From Bradyrhizobium diversitatis (GTDB lineage: Bacteria; Pseudomonadota; Alphaproteobacteria; Rhizobiales; Xanthobacteraceae), in the NCBI RefSeq assembly GCF_016031635.1, contig NZ_JACEGD010000016.1, forward strand, positions 149,494-213,493: a stretch of DNA of 64,000 nt. Direction: 5' to 3'. A program made the position numbers and the translations under genes. Of the stretch, positions 51,995-63,715 are shown piece after piece (position 1 is the first letter of the stretch; each line of letters begins with the position of its first letter). Below the pieces are notes generated by a model. It saw only the letters and a program-made list of their open reading frames with translations. It had not been told where the DNA came from and searched no databases.

Positions 51995-52771
51995 GTGGCG
52001 AATAAAGTCAAAGAGATCTGGAAGTCGGGTAAGGCGGTCGTCAACGCGTGGCTCGCGATTCCCTCCGGCTTCTCGGCCGAGATGATCGCGCAATGCGGCT
52101 TCGACAGCGTCACCGTCGACATGCAGCATGGCGTCCAGGATTATCTGTCGATGGTGCAGTGCTTCCAGGCCATGGACAAGCATCCGATCACGCCGATGGT
52201 CCGCGTGCCCTGGAACGAGCCCGGCATCATCGGCAAGGTGCTCGATGGCGGCGCCTATGGCGTGATCTGCCCGATGGTCAACACGCCGCAGGAAGCCCGG
52301 AACCTCGTCTCTTACTCCAAATATCCGCCGAAGGGCGTCCGCTCCAACGGCCCAATCCGCGCCGGCATGTACGGCACCGCCGGCTCCTACCAGAAGACGG
52401 CCAACGACGAGATCGTGCTGCTGCCGATGATGGAGACCAGGACCGCAGTCGAGAACATGGAAGCGATCCTCGACGTCGAGGGCATCGACGGCGTCTATAT
52501 CGGCCCGTCCGATCTCGGCTTCTCCTACGGCCTCGAGCCCAAGCTCGACCGCAGCGAGCCCGAGATTCTCGCGATCTATGAGAAGATCATCAAGGAGTGC
52601 GGCAAGCGCGGTCTGAACCCGGGCATCCACTGCAGCGGCGCGGAGGGCGCGGCGCGCGCCATCAACATGGGCTTCAAGCTAGTGACGCTCTCCAACGAGG
52701 TCGGCTTGATGACGACCTACGCCAAGATGCAGGTGAACGCCACGCGCAAGGATTCAGGCGGCAAGGCCTGA
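51995..52771 (+). CDS. hpaI: HpcH/HpaI family aldolase (4-hydroxy-2-oxoheptanedioate aldolase)
   Basis: 258 residues from GTG 51995, which has GAAGGAAGG four bases upstream. Catalytic His45 (DMQHG), Arg70 (PMVRVPW) and the metal ligands Glu147 (MMETRTAV) and Asp173 (GPSDLGFS) match E. coli HpaI His45, Arg70, Glu149 and Asp175. The DMQHG version of the His motif marks a group near the GarL/2-dehydro-3-deoxyglucarate aldolases. In the hpa pathway it would split 4-hydroxy-2-oxoheptanedioate to pyruvate and succinic semialdehyde. Because a UxaA/GarD-type gene follows, a sugar-acid substrate is also possible. Confidence 0.82.
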   Translation: MANKVKEIWKSGKAVVNAWLAIPSGFSAEMIAQCGFDSVTVDMQHGVQDYLSMVQCFQAMDKHPITPMVRVPWNEPGIIGKVLDGGAYGVICPMVNTPQEARNLVSYSKYPPKGVRSNGPIRAGMYGTAGSYQKTANDEIVLLPMMETRTAVENMEAILDVEGIDGVYIGPSDLGFSYGLEPKLDRSEPEILAIYEKIIKECGKRGLNPGIHCSGAEGAARAINMGFKLVTLSNEVGLMTTYAKMQVNATRKDSGGKA

Positions 52772-52779
52772 GGTCTCTC

Positions 52780-52855
52780 GCGAATGGCGAATGGGGAGTA
52801 GCGAATAGGGCTACTCCCTTTTTCCATTCGCTACCCACCATTCGCTACTCGCCTC
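52780..52855. repeat. Short GAATGG/CGAATAG inverted and direct repeats
   Basis: GCGAATGGCGAATGGGGAGT-AGCGAATAGGG and CCATTCGCTACCCACCATTC-GCTACTCGCC pair imperfectly around CTACTCCC. It sits between the hpaI-type and UxaA-type genes and may be a processing or terminator hairpin. Confidence 0.6.
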
Positions 52856-52869
52856 CGAAGGAGACTCCC

Positions 52870-54393
52870 ATGACCATCAGCCCCGTCATCCGCCTGCATC
52901 CCGATGATGGCGTGGTCATCGCCCGCGCGAGCCTGCCGCCAGGAACAAGCGTGGCTGACGGCGTGACCACGGTCGATCGCGTTCCCTCCGGCCACAAGGT
53001 CGCGATCAAGCCGATCGCGGTAGGAGAGCCGATCAAGCGCTACGGCCAGATCATCGGCTTTGCCACGGTGCCGATCGCGCCGGGCCAGCACGTTCACACC
53101 CAGAACTGCGGCATGGGCGATTTCGCCAAGGACTATGCCTATTGCGCCGACGTCAAGCCGACGCCGAATTTCGACCTGCCGGCGACCTTCGAAGGCATCC
53201 GTCGTCCGGACGGCCGCGTCGCCACGCGCAACTATATCGGCATCCTCACCTCGGTGAACTGCAGCGCGCATGTGGCGAGCCTCGTCGCCGACGTCTTCAA
53301 GAAGAATCCCTTCACCGGCGACAATCCGCTGGCCGATTTCCCCAACGTCGACGGCGTGGTCGCACTGACTCACAAGACCGGCTGCGGCATGACGCAGAAC
53401 GAGCCGCTGGCGTTGCTCCGCCGTACCCTTGGCGGCTATGCGCGGCACGTCAATTTCTCCCATGTCATCGTGCTCGGCCTCGGCTGCGAGGTGAACCAGA
53501 TCGGCGGCCTGATGGAAGAGCAGAAGCTCGCCGGTCGCCTCCGCGCGATGGACATCCAGGAGGTCGGCGGCACCCGCAAGACGGTGGAGGCGGGCATCGC
53601 CTTCGTGCGCGAGGCGCTGGCTGACGCCGACAAGGTCAGGCGGGAAACGGTGCCGGCCAGCGAGCTCACCGTGGCCCTGCAATGCGGCGGCTCGGACGGC
53701 TATTCCGGCGTATCCGCCAATCCCGCGCTCGGCGCGGCCAGCGACCTCGTCGTGCGCCATGGCGGCACCGTGATCCTGTCGGAGACGCCGGAGACCTACG
53801 GCGCCGAGCACCTGCTCACGCGCCGCGCCGTCAGCCGCGAGGTCGGCGAGAAGCTGGTCGATCTCATGCGCTGGTGGGACGAGTACACGACGCGCGAAGG
53901 CGCCGAGATGAACGCCAATCCCAGTCCCGGCAACAAGGCCGGCGGTCTCACTACCATCCTGGAAAAGTCGCTCGGCGCGATGGCCAAGGCCGGCACCACC
54001 AACCTCGTCGAGGTTCTGCGCTATGCCGAGCCCGTCACCAAGAAGGGGTTCGTGTTCATGGACACGCCCGGCTACGACCCCGTGGCCGCGACTGGGCAGG
54101 TCGCCGGCGGCGCCAATCTGGTCTGCTTCACCACGGGCCGCGGCAGCGTGTTCGGCTGCAAGCCGGCACCCTCGATCAAGCTCGCCACCAACACGCCGAT
54201 GTACAAGCGCATGGAAGAGGACATGGATGTCAATTGCGGCACGATCCTCGAAGGCGAGGAGAGCGTCGCGCAGTGCGGCCAGCGCATCTTCGATCTGATC
54301 CTGAAGACGGCTTCGGGAAAGCCCACCAAGAGCGAGAGTTTCGATTTCGGCGGCGCCGAGTTCGCGCCCTGGGTGCTCGGCGCGACGATGTAG
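52870..54393 (+). CDS. UxaA/GarD family (altronate/galactarate dehydratase-like) protein
   Basis: 507 residues, close to altronate dehydratase (495) and galactarate dehydratase (523). An N-terminal SAF domain (first about 95 residues; KVAIKPIAVGEPIKRYGQIIG) is followed by the UxaA core: RNYIGILTSVNCSAHVA, THKTGCGMTQNEPL, LGLGCEVNQI, CGGSDGYSGVSANPALG, and a C-terminal GRGSVFGCKPAPSIKL with NCGTILEG, where Cys and iron/metal residues are expected. It probably dehydrates a sugar acid to a 2-keto-3-deoxy acid, whose aldolase would be the HpaI-type gene just upstream. It is the last gene of the hpaR-direction cluster. Substrate unknown. Confidence 0.85.
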   Translation: MTISPVIRLHPDDGVVIARASLPPGTSVADGVTTVDRVPSGHKVAIKPIAVGEPIKRYGQIIGFATVPIAPGQHVHTQNCGMGDFAKDYAYCADVKPTPNFDLPATFEGIRRPDGRVATRNYIGILTSVNCSAHVASLVADVFKKNPFTGDNPLADFPNVDGVVALTHKTGCGMTQNEPLALLRRTLGGYARHVNFSHVIVLGLGCEVNQIGGLMEEQKLAGRLRAMDIQEVGGTRKTVEAGIAFVREALADADKVRRETVPASELTVALQCGGSDGYSGVSANPALGAASDLVVRHGGTVILSETPETYGAEHLLTRRAVSREVGEKLVDLMRWWDEYTTREGAEMNANPSPGNKAGGLTTILEKSLGAMAKAGTTNLVEVLRYAEPVTKKGFVFMDTPGYDPVAATGQVAGGANLVCFTTGRGSVFGCKPAPSIKLATNTPMYKRMEEDMDVNCGTILEGEESVAQCGQRIFDLILKTASGKPTKSESFDFGGAEFAPWVLGATM

Positions 54394-54462
54394 TCGCACC
54401 GGGACCGCGGTGTAATCGCAACGCAGTCGCAATTGAGATAATTGATGACAGCGACGCGTGTA

Positions 54463-54479
54463 GTTGCAACCGGTGCAAC
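54463..54479. promoter_or_regulatory. Candidate operator upstream of the PAS/MCP genes
   Basis: GTTGCAACCGGTGCAAC is an inverted repeat with 6-bp arms (GTTGCA/TGCAAC) around ACCGG, flanked by TCGCAACGCAGTCGCAA direct repeats. It lies about 150 nt ahead of the PAS protein gene. It may bind a regulator; no function is shown. Confidence 0.35.
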
Positions 54480-54624
54480 GATCCCTCGCTAAGTATTGGT
54501 ACGGAGGCGCCGATATCGCCTGCCGGTTCCCGAACTTACATCTGGTTAACACTGTTGCCGTAGACAGGAGGTGATGCGGCTCCACATCGTGGTGGGGCCG
54601 GCCGGCTTTGTTCGAGGATCAGAC

Positions 54625-55143
54625 ATGCAAGCGATACGTCCCACTGGGGTGGAAAATCTCCTCGGTGAGGAGGAGCTGATCGTATCGAAGACCGACCTCA
54701 AAGGCCGCATCACCTACGCCAACGACGTCTTCATCCGGATGGCGAAGTACTCGTGGAAGGAGCTGATGGGCGCCCCCCACAGCCTTATCCGCCATCCCGA
54801 CATGCCGCGCGCCGTCTTCAAGCTGCTGTGGGACACGCTCCAGTCAAAGCAGGAGATCTTCGCCTACGTCGTCAACCTGGCGAAGGACGGCAGTCATTAC
54901 TGGGTGTTCGCCCACGTCACGCCGACATTCGACGAGCGCGGCAATATCGTCGGCTATCACTCCAACCGCCGCAAGCCCGACCCTGCGCAGATCGAGCGCA
55001 TCAAGCCGATCTACAAGACGCTGTGCGCGGAAGAGGCGCGGCATGCCAACGCCAAGGACGGCATGCATGCGAGCTTCGAGGCGATGGTCGGGCTGCTCAA
55101 GCAACAGGGTGTCGGTTACGATGAATTTGTGCTCTCTCTCTAA
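54625..55143 (+). CDS. PAS domain-containing protein (Aer-like sensor)
   Basis: 172 residues, soluble. One PAS domain of the aerotaxis type (about 15-130): KTDLKGRITYANDVFIRM, HSLIRHPDMPRAVFKLLWD (a hallmark of Aer-like PAS) and VAHVTP-like FAHVTPTFDERGNIVGYHS, followed by a helical tail. FAD or heme binding is not decided by sequence. Start at 54625 with GAGGA six bases upstream. Its 3' end overlaps the chemoreceptor gene (55121) by 23 bp. Together they split the PAS and signalling parts of Aer into two polypeptides, so they are probably one energy/redox-taxis receptor. Confidence 0.88.
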   Translation: MQAIRPTGVENLLGEEELIVSKTDLKGRITYANDVFIRMAKYSWKELMGAPHSLIRHPDMPRAVFKLLWDTLQSKQEIFAYVVNLAKDGSHYWVFAHVTPTFDERGNIVGYHSNRRKPDPAQIERIKPIYKTLCAEEARHANAKDGMHASFEAMVGLLKQQGVGYDEFVLSL

Positions 55144-56425
55144 GGCGCAGGGAGCGACCGCGCTCGCGTGTGTTCTTGCCGTCGTTGCGTTCGTTCTCTC
55201 GCTTCTCGGTGCAACCGGAATCAGCAGTGCTGCCTTGCTCGGCGCGACGGTCGCGTTACTCGGCTACGCCGTCTGGTGCCAGCATCGCACGGCGGTGGCT
55301 GTCGATGAGGTGGCCGATGTGTGCCGCAAGGCGGCGCATGGCGATCTCGAAGCGCGCATCATGAGTGAGCGGCAGGCCGGGCGGATCGGCGCGATCCAGA
55401 AATCCGTCAACGACATGCTCGACATCACCGACGCCTTCGTCCGCGAGGCCTCGGCGTCGATGGACTATGCCAGCCGCGGCAAGTATTTCCGCAAGATTCT
55501 CGCGCGGGGTCTGCCCGGCTCGTTCCGTCGCTCGGCGGTCGTCATCAACGCCGGCACCGACGGCCTCGGCCGCCGCGTCGTCGAGATCGCGGAGCTCGCC
55601 AAGCAGTTCGGCACCCACCTCGATGAGGTCGCAGGCGGCCTGATGAGCGCCGCGACCGATCTCGAATCCGACGCCGGCCAGATGGCCGCGGCGGCCGAGA
55701 CGACGAACCGTCAGACCTCCGGCGTGCGCAGCGCGTCCGATCAAGCCTCCAGCAACGTCGCGACGGTGGCGAGCGCGGCAGAAGAACTGGCGTCATCGAT
55801 CGCCGAGATCGGCCGCCAGGTGGCCGGCTCGACCGCGAGCACGGGACGGGCGGTGAACGAGGCCAATCGCGCCGGCAGCGAGATCCGCTCGCTCGCCGAT
55901 GCGGCGCTGCGGATCGGCGACGTCGTCAGGCTGATCAGCGAGATCGCCGAGCAGACCAACCTCCTGGCGCTCAACGCCACCATCGAGGCGGCGCGGGCAG
56001 GGGAGGCCGGCCGCGGCTTCGCGGTGGTGGCCTCCGAGGTCAAGAGCCTCGCCAACCAGACCGCGAAGGCGACCGAGGAGATCAGCGCCAAGGTCGGCGA
56101 GATGCAGCAGTCGACGACCAACTCGGTCGCGGCGGTCGAGGCGATCGCGCAGACCATCGCCGAGATCGACGGGATCACCGCCGCGATCGCAACCTCCATC
56201 GAGCAGCAGGGTCTCGCCACCCGCGAGATCGCCCGCAATGTCCAGGAGGCCTCGGCCAGCACCACGCAGGTGTCCTCCAACGTCACCGGCATCAGCGAAG
56301 CCGCCGCCGACACCGGCCGTGTGGCAAGCCGCGTCAACAGCGCCTCCGAACGCGTCCACGGCGAGGTCGAGACGCTCCGGCGCGAGGTGACGCAGTTCCT
56401 GCAGCGGCTGACGTCGGCCGCGTAG
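55121..56425 (+). CDS. Methyl-accepting chemotaxis protein with short membrane hairpin
   Basis: 434 residues. Two adjacent hydrophobic segments (about 12-55; ALACVLAVVAFVLSLLGATG and AALLGATVALLGYAVW) without a periplasmic domain, then a HAMP-like linker and a long coiled-coil signalling domain, including the conserved hairpin tip (EIAEQTNLLALNATIEAARA and GRGFAVVASEVKSLA). It would act as the signalling partner of the PAS protein encoded by the overlapping upstream gene. No CheR/CheB pentapeptide is present at the end. The start at 55121 is fixed by the overlap and by the beginning of the first helix; a longer frame from 55043 runs through the PAS gene. Confidence 0.9.
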   Translation: MNLCSLSKAQGATALACVLAVVAFVLSLLGATGISSAALLGATVALLGYAVWCQHRTAVAVDEVADVCRKAAHGDLEARIMSERQAGRIGAIQKSVNDMLDITDAFVREASASMDYASRGKYFRKILARGLPGSFRRSAVVINAGTDGLGRRVVEIAELAKQFGTHLDEVAGGLMSAATDLESDAGQMAAAAETTNRQTSGVRSASDQASSNVATVASAAEELASSIAEIGRQVAGSTASTGRAVNEANRAGSEIRSLADAALRIGDVVRLISEIAEQTNLLALNATIEAARAGEAGRGFAVVASEVKSLANQTAKATEEISAKVGEMQQSTTNSVAAVEAIAQTIAEIDGITAAIATSIEQQGLATREIARNVQEASASTTQVSSNVTGISEAAADTGRVASRVNSASERVHGEVETLRREVTQFLQRLTSAA

Positions 56426-56444
56426 GGCTGCGCGACCCACCGCC

Positions 56445-56631
56445 GTCGTCCCGGACAAGCGCGCCCCAAGGCGCGCGCCGATCCGGGATCCATAACCACA
56501 GGCAGTGGTTGGGTGCGAGCTGATAATTACCAGCCTTCGTCAAACGACTTCCTGTGGTTATGGGTCCCGGATCAGCGCTCCGCTCCGGGCAACGCTGCGC
56601 GTTGGCCGGAGCTCTGCTTGTCCGGGACGAC
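56445..56631. repeat. Intergenic palindromic repeat, family B (copy 4) in a 364-bp gap
   Basis: GTCGTCCCGGACAAGCGCGC...GGGATCCATAACCACAGGCA and CTTCCTGTGGTTATGGGTCC...TCCGGGACGAC. It fills half of the gap 56426-56789. The remainder, up to the GTG at 56790, holds the expected promoter of the transglutaminase operon, but I see no clear -35/-10 or gene. Confidence 0.8.
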
Positions 56632-56789
56632 GTGTGTAGGAAGAGCGCGGCGTAGCCACAATCTCCGTCGTCGCCCGGCAAAACCGGAACGACGGGGATA
56701 CTTCCTAGGCACCCCGTGCCCGTTGTTAGTGCTTGATCGCACCCCCCTCAGGTGTTCTGCTCAAAAAAGCTGCTGGAGCATCGCATCCC

Positions 56790-60059
<3,270 letters not shown>

Positions 60060-60086
60060 GTATGATGCGGGGGCAGGGAGACGCGC

Positions 60087-62612
60087 ATGGGCGAGGGCGC
60101 AGCCGAACAGGATGACAAGGCGGAGAAGGCGCAGGGCCAGCGTGAAGGCCAGCGCCGCCTCGCGCAATGGGTCCGCGACTATAGCCGGCTGCCCGGCATC
60201 CCCGACGAGTTCTTAGGGCCAGACGGCGCCCCGCGCGCGGTCTGGAGCCGCTTCTTCGACGCCTTCGGCGCGCTGGCGCCCGACGAGATCGAGCGGCGCT
60301 TCGGCATGGCCGACCGCCATCTCCGCGAGGCCGGCGTCACCTACCGCGCGCCCGGCGACAGCGCCGACCGCCCGTGGTCGATCAGCCATCTGCCGCTTCT
60401 GATCGACGAGGCCGACTGGCGGCAGCTTTGCGCCGGCATCACCCAGCGCGCCGAGCTGCTGGAACGCGTGCTGCGCGACATCTATGGCGAGGGCCGGCTC
60501 GTGGCCGAAGGCGCGCTGCCGGCGGCCGCGATCGCCGGCAGCCCCGAATATCTCCGTCCCGTCTGCGGCGTGCCGCCCCCCGGCGGGCGCTATCTCTCGC
60601 TCTATGCCGCCGATGTCGGCCGCGGCCCCGACGGCCGCTGGTGGGTGCTCGGCGACCGCACCCAGGCGCCATCGGGCGCGGGCTACGCGCTGGAGAACCG
60701 GCTGGTGCTGTCGCGTGCCTTCTCCGACCTCTACAAGTCGATGAACGTGCCGCGCGTGGCGCCGTTCTTCGAGGCGTTCCGCGACAGCCTTCGTGCGCGC
60801 GCCGACCGCGACGAGCCCAGGATCGGCGTGCTCACCCCCGGCAGCTTCAGCGAGACCTATTTCGAGCATGCGACGCTGGCGCGCTATCTCGGCTTCCTGC
60901 TGGTCGAGGGCGACGACCTCGCGGTCAGCGACAACCGCGTCCACATCCGCACCGTGGCCGGCCTGAAGCGGCTCGACGTGCTGTTGCGGCGGGTCGATTC
61001 CAACTCGCTCGATCCGCTCGAGCTCGATGCCTCCTCGCGGCTCGGGGTCCCCGGCCTGATCGACGTGCTGCGCAAGGACGGCGTCGTCGTCGCCAACATG
61101 CCGGGCTCGGGCGTCCTGGAGGCGCGGGCGCTGCTCGGCTTCCTGCCGGCGCTGAGCCGCCGCCTGCTCGGCGAAGACCTGAAGATGCCGCACATCGCGA
61201 CCTGGTGGTGCGGCCAGCGCGCGGCGCGCGACGAGGTGCTGGCGCGGCTCGACGAGGTCGCGATCGAAGGCGCCTACCGGCGCGGCGTACCCGGCTTCGA
61301 CTCGAGCGGTCCGGTGCTCGCGAGCGAGCTGGACGCCGCCGACCGCCGGCGCCTGGTCGACGCCATTACTGCGCGCGGCATGGACTATGTCGGCCAGGAA
61401 GTGGTGCGGCTCTCGACCATGCCGGTGTGGGAGCAGGGCCAGCTCACGCCGCGTCCCTTCGTGCTGCGCGTGTTCGCGGCCGCCACGCCCGACGGTTGGG
61501 CCATCATGCCCGGCGGGTTCTGCCGGATCGCCGAGCAGGCCGATGCGCGCGCGGTCTCGATGGGCGACGGTGCGCGCGCCGCCGACGTCTGGGTCGTCTC
61601 CGACAAGCAGGTCCCGACCGCGACGCTGTTGCCTGCGACCGACAAGGTGCGCATCCGCCGCATCGCCGGCGTGTTGCCGAGCCGTGCCGCCGACAATCTG
61701 TTCTGGCTCGGCCGCTACCTCGAGCGCGCCGAGGCGACGCTGCGGCTGGTGCGCGCCTTGGGCTCGCCGAGCGGGCCCAACAAGGGGACTGCGGCCTCGC
61801 TGCAATCGGCCGAACGCATCCAGCGCCTGCTGGTGGCCTGGGGCGCGATCTCGCAGACGTCGCGGGCGGCGCCCGGGCGTATCACGGCCGAAGCGTTGCA
61901 GAGCGCGGAGCGTTTCGGCTCGGCACTGTCGCTGGTGCGCGCGGCACAGCGCACCGCGACCTCGTTGCGCGAGCGGCTGTCGCCCGATGCCTGGCAGGTG
62001 ATCACCGAGATGGCCGAGCGCCTCGCCATCGAGGTCGAGGACGACGACAGCGTGCTGAGCGCCGCGGAGCTGACCTTGCAGGAGCTTGCGAGCTTCGCGG
62101 GCCTCGCGCAGGAGAACATGAACCGCGCCGCCGGCTGGCGCTTCCTCGACATCGGCCGCCGCATCGAGCGCGCCATCAACACCACGCGCTTCACGCGCCA
62201 GTTCGCCTATGACGAGGCCGGCGACGAGGATCTCGACATCCTGCTGACGCTGGTCGATTGCCAGATCACCTACCGCTCGCGTTACCTGCTGGCGCCGATC
62301 CTGGCGCCGGTGCGCGACCTCGCGGTGCTCGACGGCTACAATCCGCGGTCGGTGGCGTTCCAGGTGACGACGCTGAACGAGCACATTGCCGCGCTGCCGA
62401 GCTTGAAGGAACACGGCCTGATCGAGAAGCCGCAGCGGCTCGCGGTGGCGATGCAGGCGATGCTCGCGACCGCGGAGGCCGAGAAGCTCGAGGTCAAGAC
62501 CCTGTTCGCGCTGGAGCAGGATCTGCTCAGCCTCGGCGAGGCGATCGGGCAGCACTACTTCCCGCACGGTCCCAATGCCAGCCGGCCGGAAAAGCTGACG
62601 GGGCTGGCGTGA
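60087..62612 (+). CDS. Circularly permuted ATP-grasp protein fused to alpha-E domain
   Basis: 841 residues. The N-terminal about 490 residues form a circularly permuted type 2 ATP-grasp module (DUF404/407): GEGRLVAEGALPAAAIAG, VLGDRTQAPSGAGYALENR, NSLDPLELDASSRLGVPGL, RPFVLRVFAAA and MPGGFCRIAEQ. The C-terminal about 320 residues are an alpha-E domain (DUF403), helical, with DNLFWLGRYLERAEATLRLVRA, GWRFLDIGRRIERA and DCQITYRSRY. ATP-grasp enzymes form amide bonds, so this half would make what the transglutaminase-like parts cut. It starts 27 nt after the first gene and its stop overlaps the third gene's GTG (62609-62612). The fusion order agrees with the Iyer-type amidoligase predictions. Confidence 0.88.
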   Translation: MGEGAAEQDDKAEKAQGQREGQRRLAQWVRDYSRLPGIPDEFLGPDGAPRAVWSRFFDAFGALAPDEIERRFGMADRHLREAGVTYRAPGDSADRPWSISHLPLLIDEADWRQLCAGITQRAELLERVLRDIYGEGRLVAEGALPAAAIAGSPEYLRPVCGVPPPGGRYLSLYAADVGRGPDGRWWVLGDRTQAPSGAGYALENRLVLSRAFSDLYKSMNVPRVAPFFEAFRDSLRARADRDEPRIGVLTPGSFSETYFEHATLARYLGFLLVEGDDLAVSDNRVHIRTVAGLKRLDVLLRRVDSNSLDPLELDASSRLGVPGLIDVLRKDGVVVANMPGSGVLEARALLGFLPALSRRLLGEDLKMPHIATWWCGQRAARDEVLARLDEVAIEGAYRRGVPGFDSSGPVLASELDAADRRRLVDAITARGMDYVGQEVVRLSTMPVWEQGQLTPRPFVLRVFAAATPDGWAIMPGGFCRIAEQADARAVSMGDGARAADVWVVSDKQVPTATLLPATDKVRIRRIAGVLPSRAADNLFWLGRYLERAEATLRLVRALGSPSGPNKGTAASLQSAERIQRLLVAWGAISQTSRAAPGRITAEALQSAERFGSALSLVRAAQRTATSLRERLSPDAWQVITEMAERLAIEVEDDDSVLSAAELTLQELASFAGLAQENMNRAAGWRFLDIGRRIERAINTTRFTRQFAYDEAGDEDLDILLTLVDCQITYRSRYLLAPILAPVRDLAVLDGYNPRSVAFQVTTLNEHIAALPSLKEHGLIEKPQRLAVAMQAMLATAEAEKLEVKTLFALEQDLLSLGEAIGQHYFPHGPNASRPEKLTGLA

Positions 62613-63487
62613 TCTACGACATCCGTCACGTCACCACCTACGAATACGAGAATCCCGTCAGCTTCGCCCGCTGCACGCTGCGGCTGCAGCCCAGAAGCGG
62701 CGGCGGCCAGGAGCTGATTTCGCACAATGTCGAGATTCATCCGCGCCCGGCCGAGCGCAATGTGCGGCGCGATTTCTTCGGCACGCTCACCGAGAGCGTG
62801 GTGATCGAAGCCGCGCACCGCAATCTGCGCATCGACTCGCGCTCGCGCGTGTCGGTGTCGCGCCGGCCGCCGCCACGTGATGCGTCGAGCCCGTCCTGGG
62901 AGAGCATTCGCGACCTTGCCTTCGAGGCGACGAGCCTCGGGCCGGCTTCGCCCGTCGGCTATGTCTTTGCCAGCCCCCTGGTGCCGGTGCTGCGCCCGGT
63001 CAGCGCCTATGCCGGGATAAGCTTTGCGCCCGGCGCGGGCATCCTCGAAGGCGCGGTCGATCTGATGCATCGCATCCGCAACCAGTTCCGCTACGACCCC
63101 AAGGCCACGGTGATCTCGACGCCGCTCGACGAGGTCTTCGACAAGCGTCACGGCGTCTGCCAGGACTTTGCCCATGTGATGATTGCAGGGCTGCGCGGGC
63201 TCGGCCTGCCGGCGGCCTATGTCAGCGGTTATCTACGCACCATGCCGCCGCCGGGCCAGCCGCGGCTGCAAGGCGCCGACGCCACCCATGCCTGGGTCTC
63301 GCTCTGGTGCGGGGCGGAGCTTGGCTGGATCGATCTCGATCCGACCAACGATGTCCTGATCGGCAACGACCATATCGTGCTCGGCGTGGGACGCGACTTT
63401 TCCGACGTCTCGCCGGTCGACGGCATCATCGTCGGCTCGCCCAAGCAGAAGCTCAGTGTTGCCGTCGACGTGCTGCAGGTGGAGTAG
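62609..63487 (+). CDS. Stand-alone transglutaminase family protein
   Basis: 292 residues from GTG 62609, whose first bases overlap the stop of the ATP-grasp gene (GTGA). The N-terminal bacterial transglutaminase module (IYDIRHVTTYEYENPVS) is followed by the peptidase core with Cys184 (HGVCQDFAHVM), His227 (ATHAWVSLW) and Asp242/Asp244 (LGWIDLDPTND). All three catalytic residues are present. It lacks a signal peptide. It is the third gene of the operon and is probably a peptidase acting on the same modified substrate as the fusion protein encoded by the first gene. Confidence 0.9.
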   Translation: MIYDIRHVTTYEYENPVSFARCTLRLQPRSGGGQELISHNVEIHPRPAERNVRRDFFGTLTESVVIEAAHRNLRIDSRSRVSVSRRPPPRDASSPSWESIRDLAFEATSLGPASPVGYVFASPLVPVLRPVSAYAGISFAPGAGILEGAVDLMHRIRNQFRYDPKATVISTPLDEVFDKRHGVCQDFAHVMIAGLRGLGLPAAYVSGYLRTMPPPGQPRLQGADATHAWVSLWCGAELGWIDLDPTNDVLIGNDHIVLGVGRDFSDVSPVDGIIVGSPKQKLSVAVDVLQVE

Positions 63488-63715
63488 GGCGGGTACTCAT
63501 CAGCGTCGCATTACCGACGCAAAGCGGAGGGCTGCCATCTGGAATTTGATCGGCAGTTTGTGACCCCAAAGCGGACGTTAGTCGAACCGTGCGGCCGACG
63601 TGCCAAGGGCTTTTGGATGAATCGGACTTGGTCGCGGAAGCCGGTTTCGCTGTCTTCGCCGTGTTGGATGGGGCACTGGATCAAGATCGTGTGGAGGAAG
63701 GGTGTTAGTCGTCCG

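Noticed and set aside
4676..56631. Treating the intergenic repeats as CRISPR arrays or insertion sequences
   Set aside because: Units are single and palindromic, without regular direct repeats and spacers, and encode no transposase.
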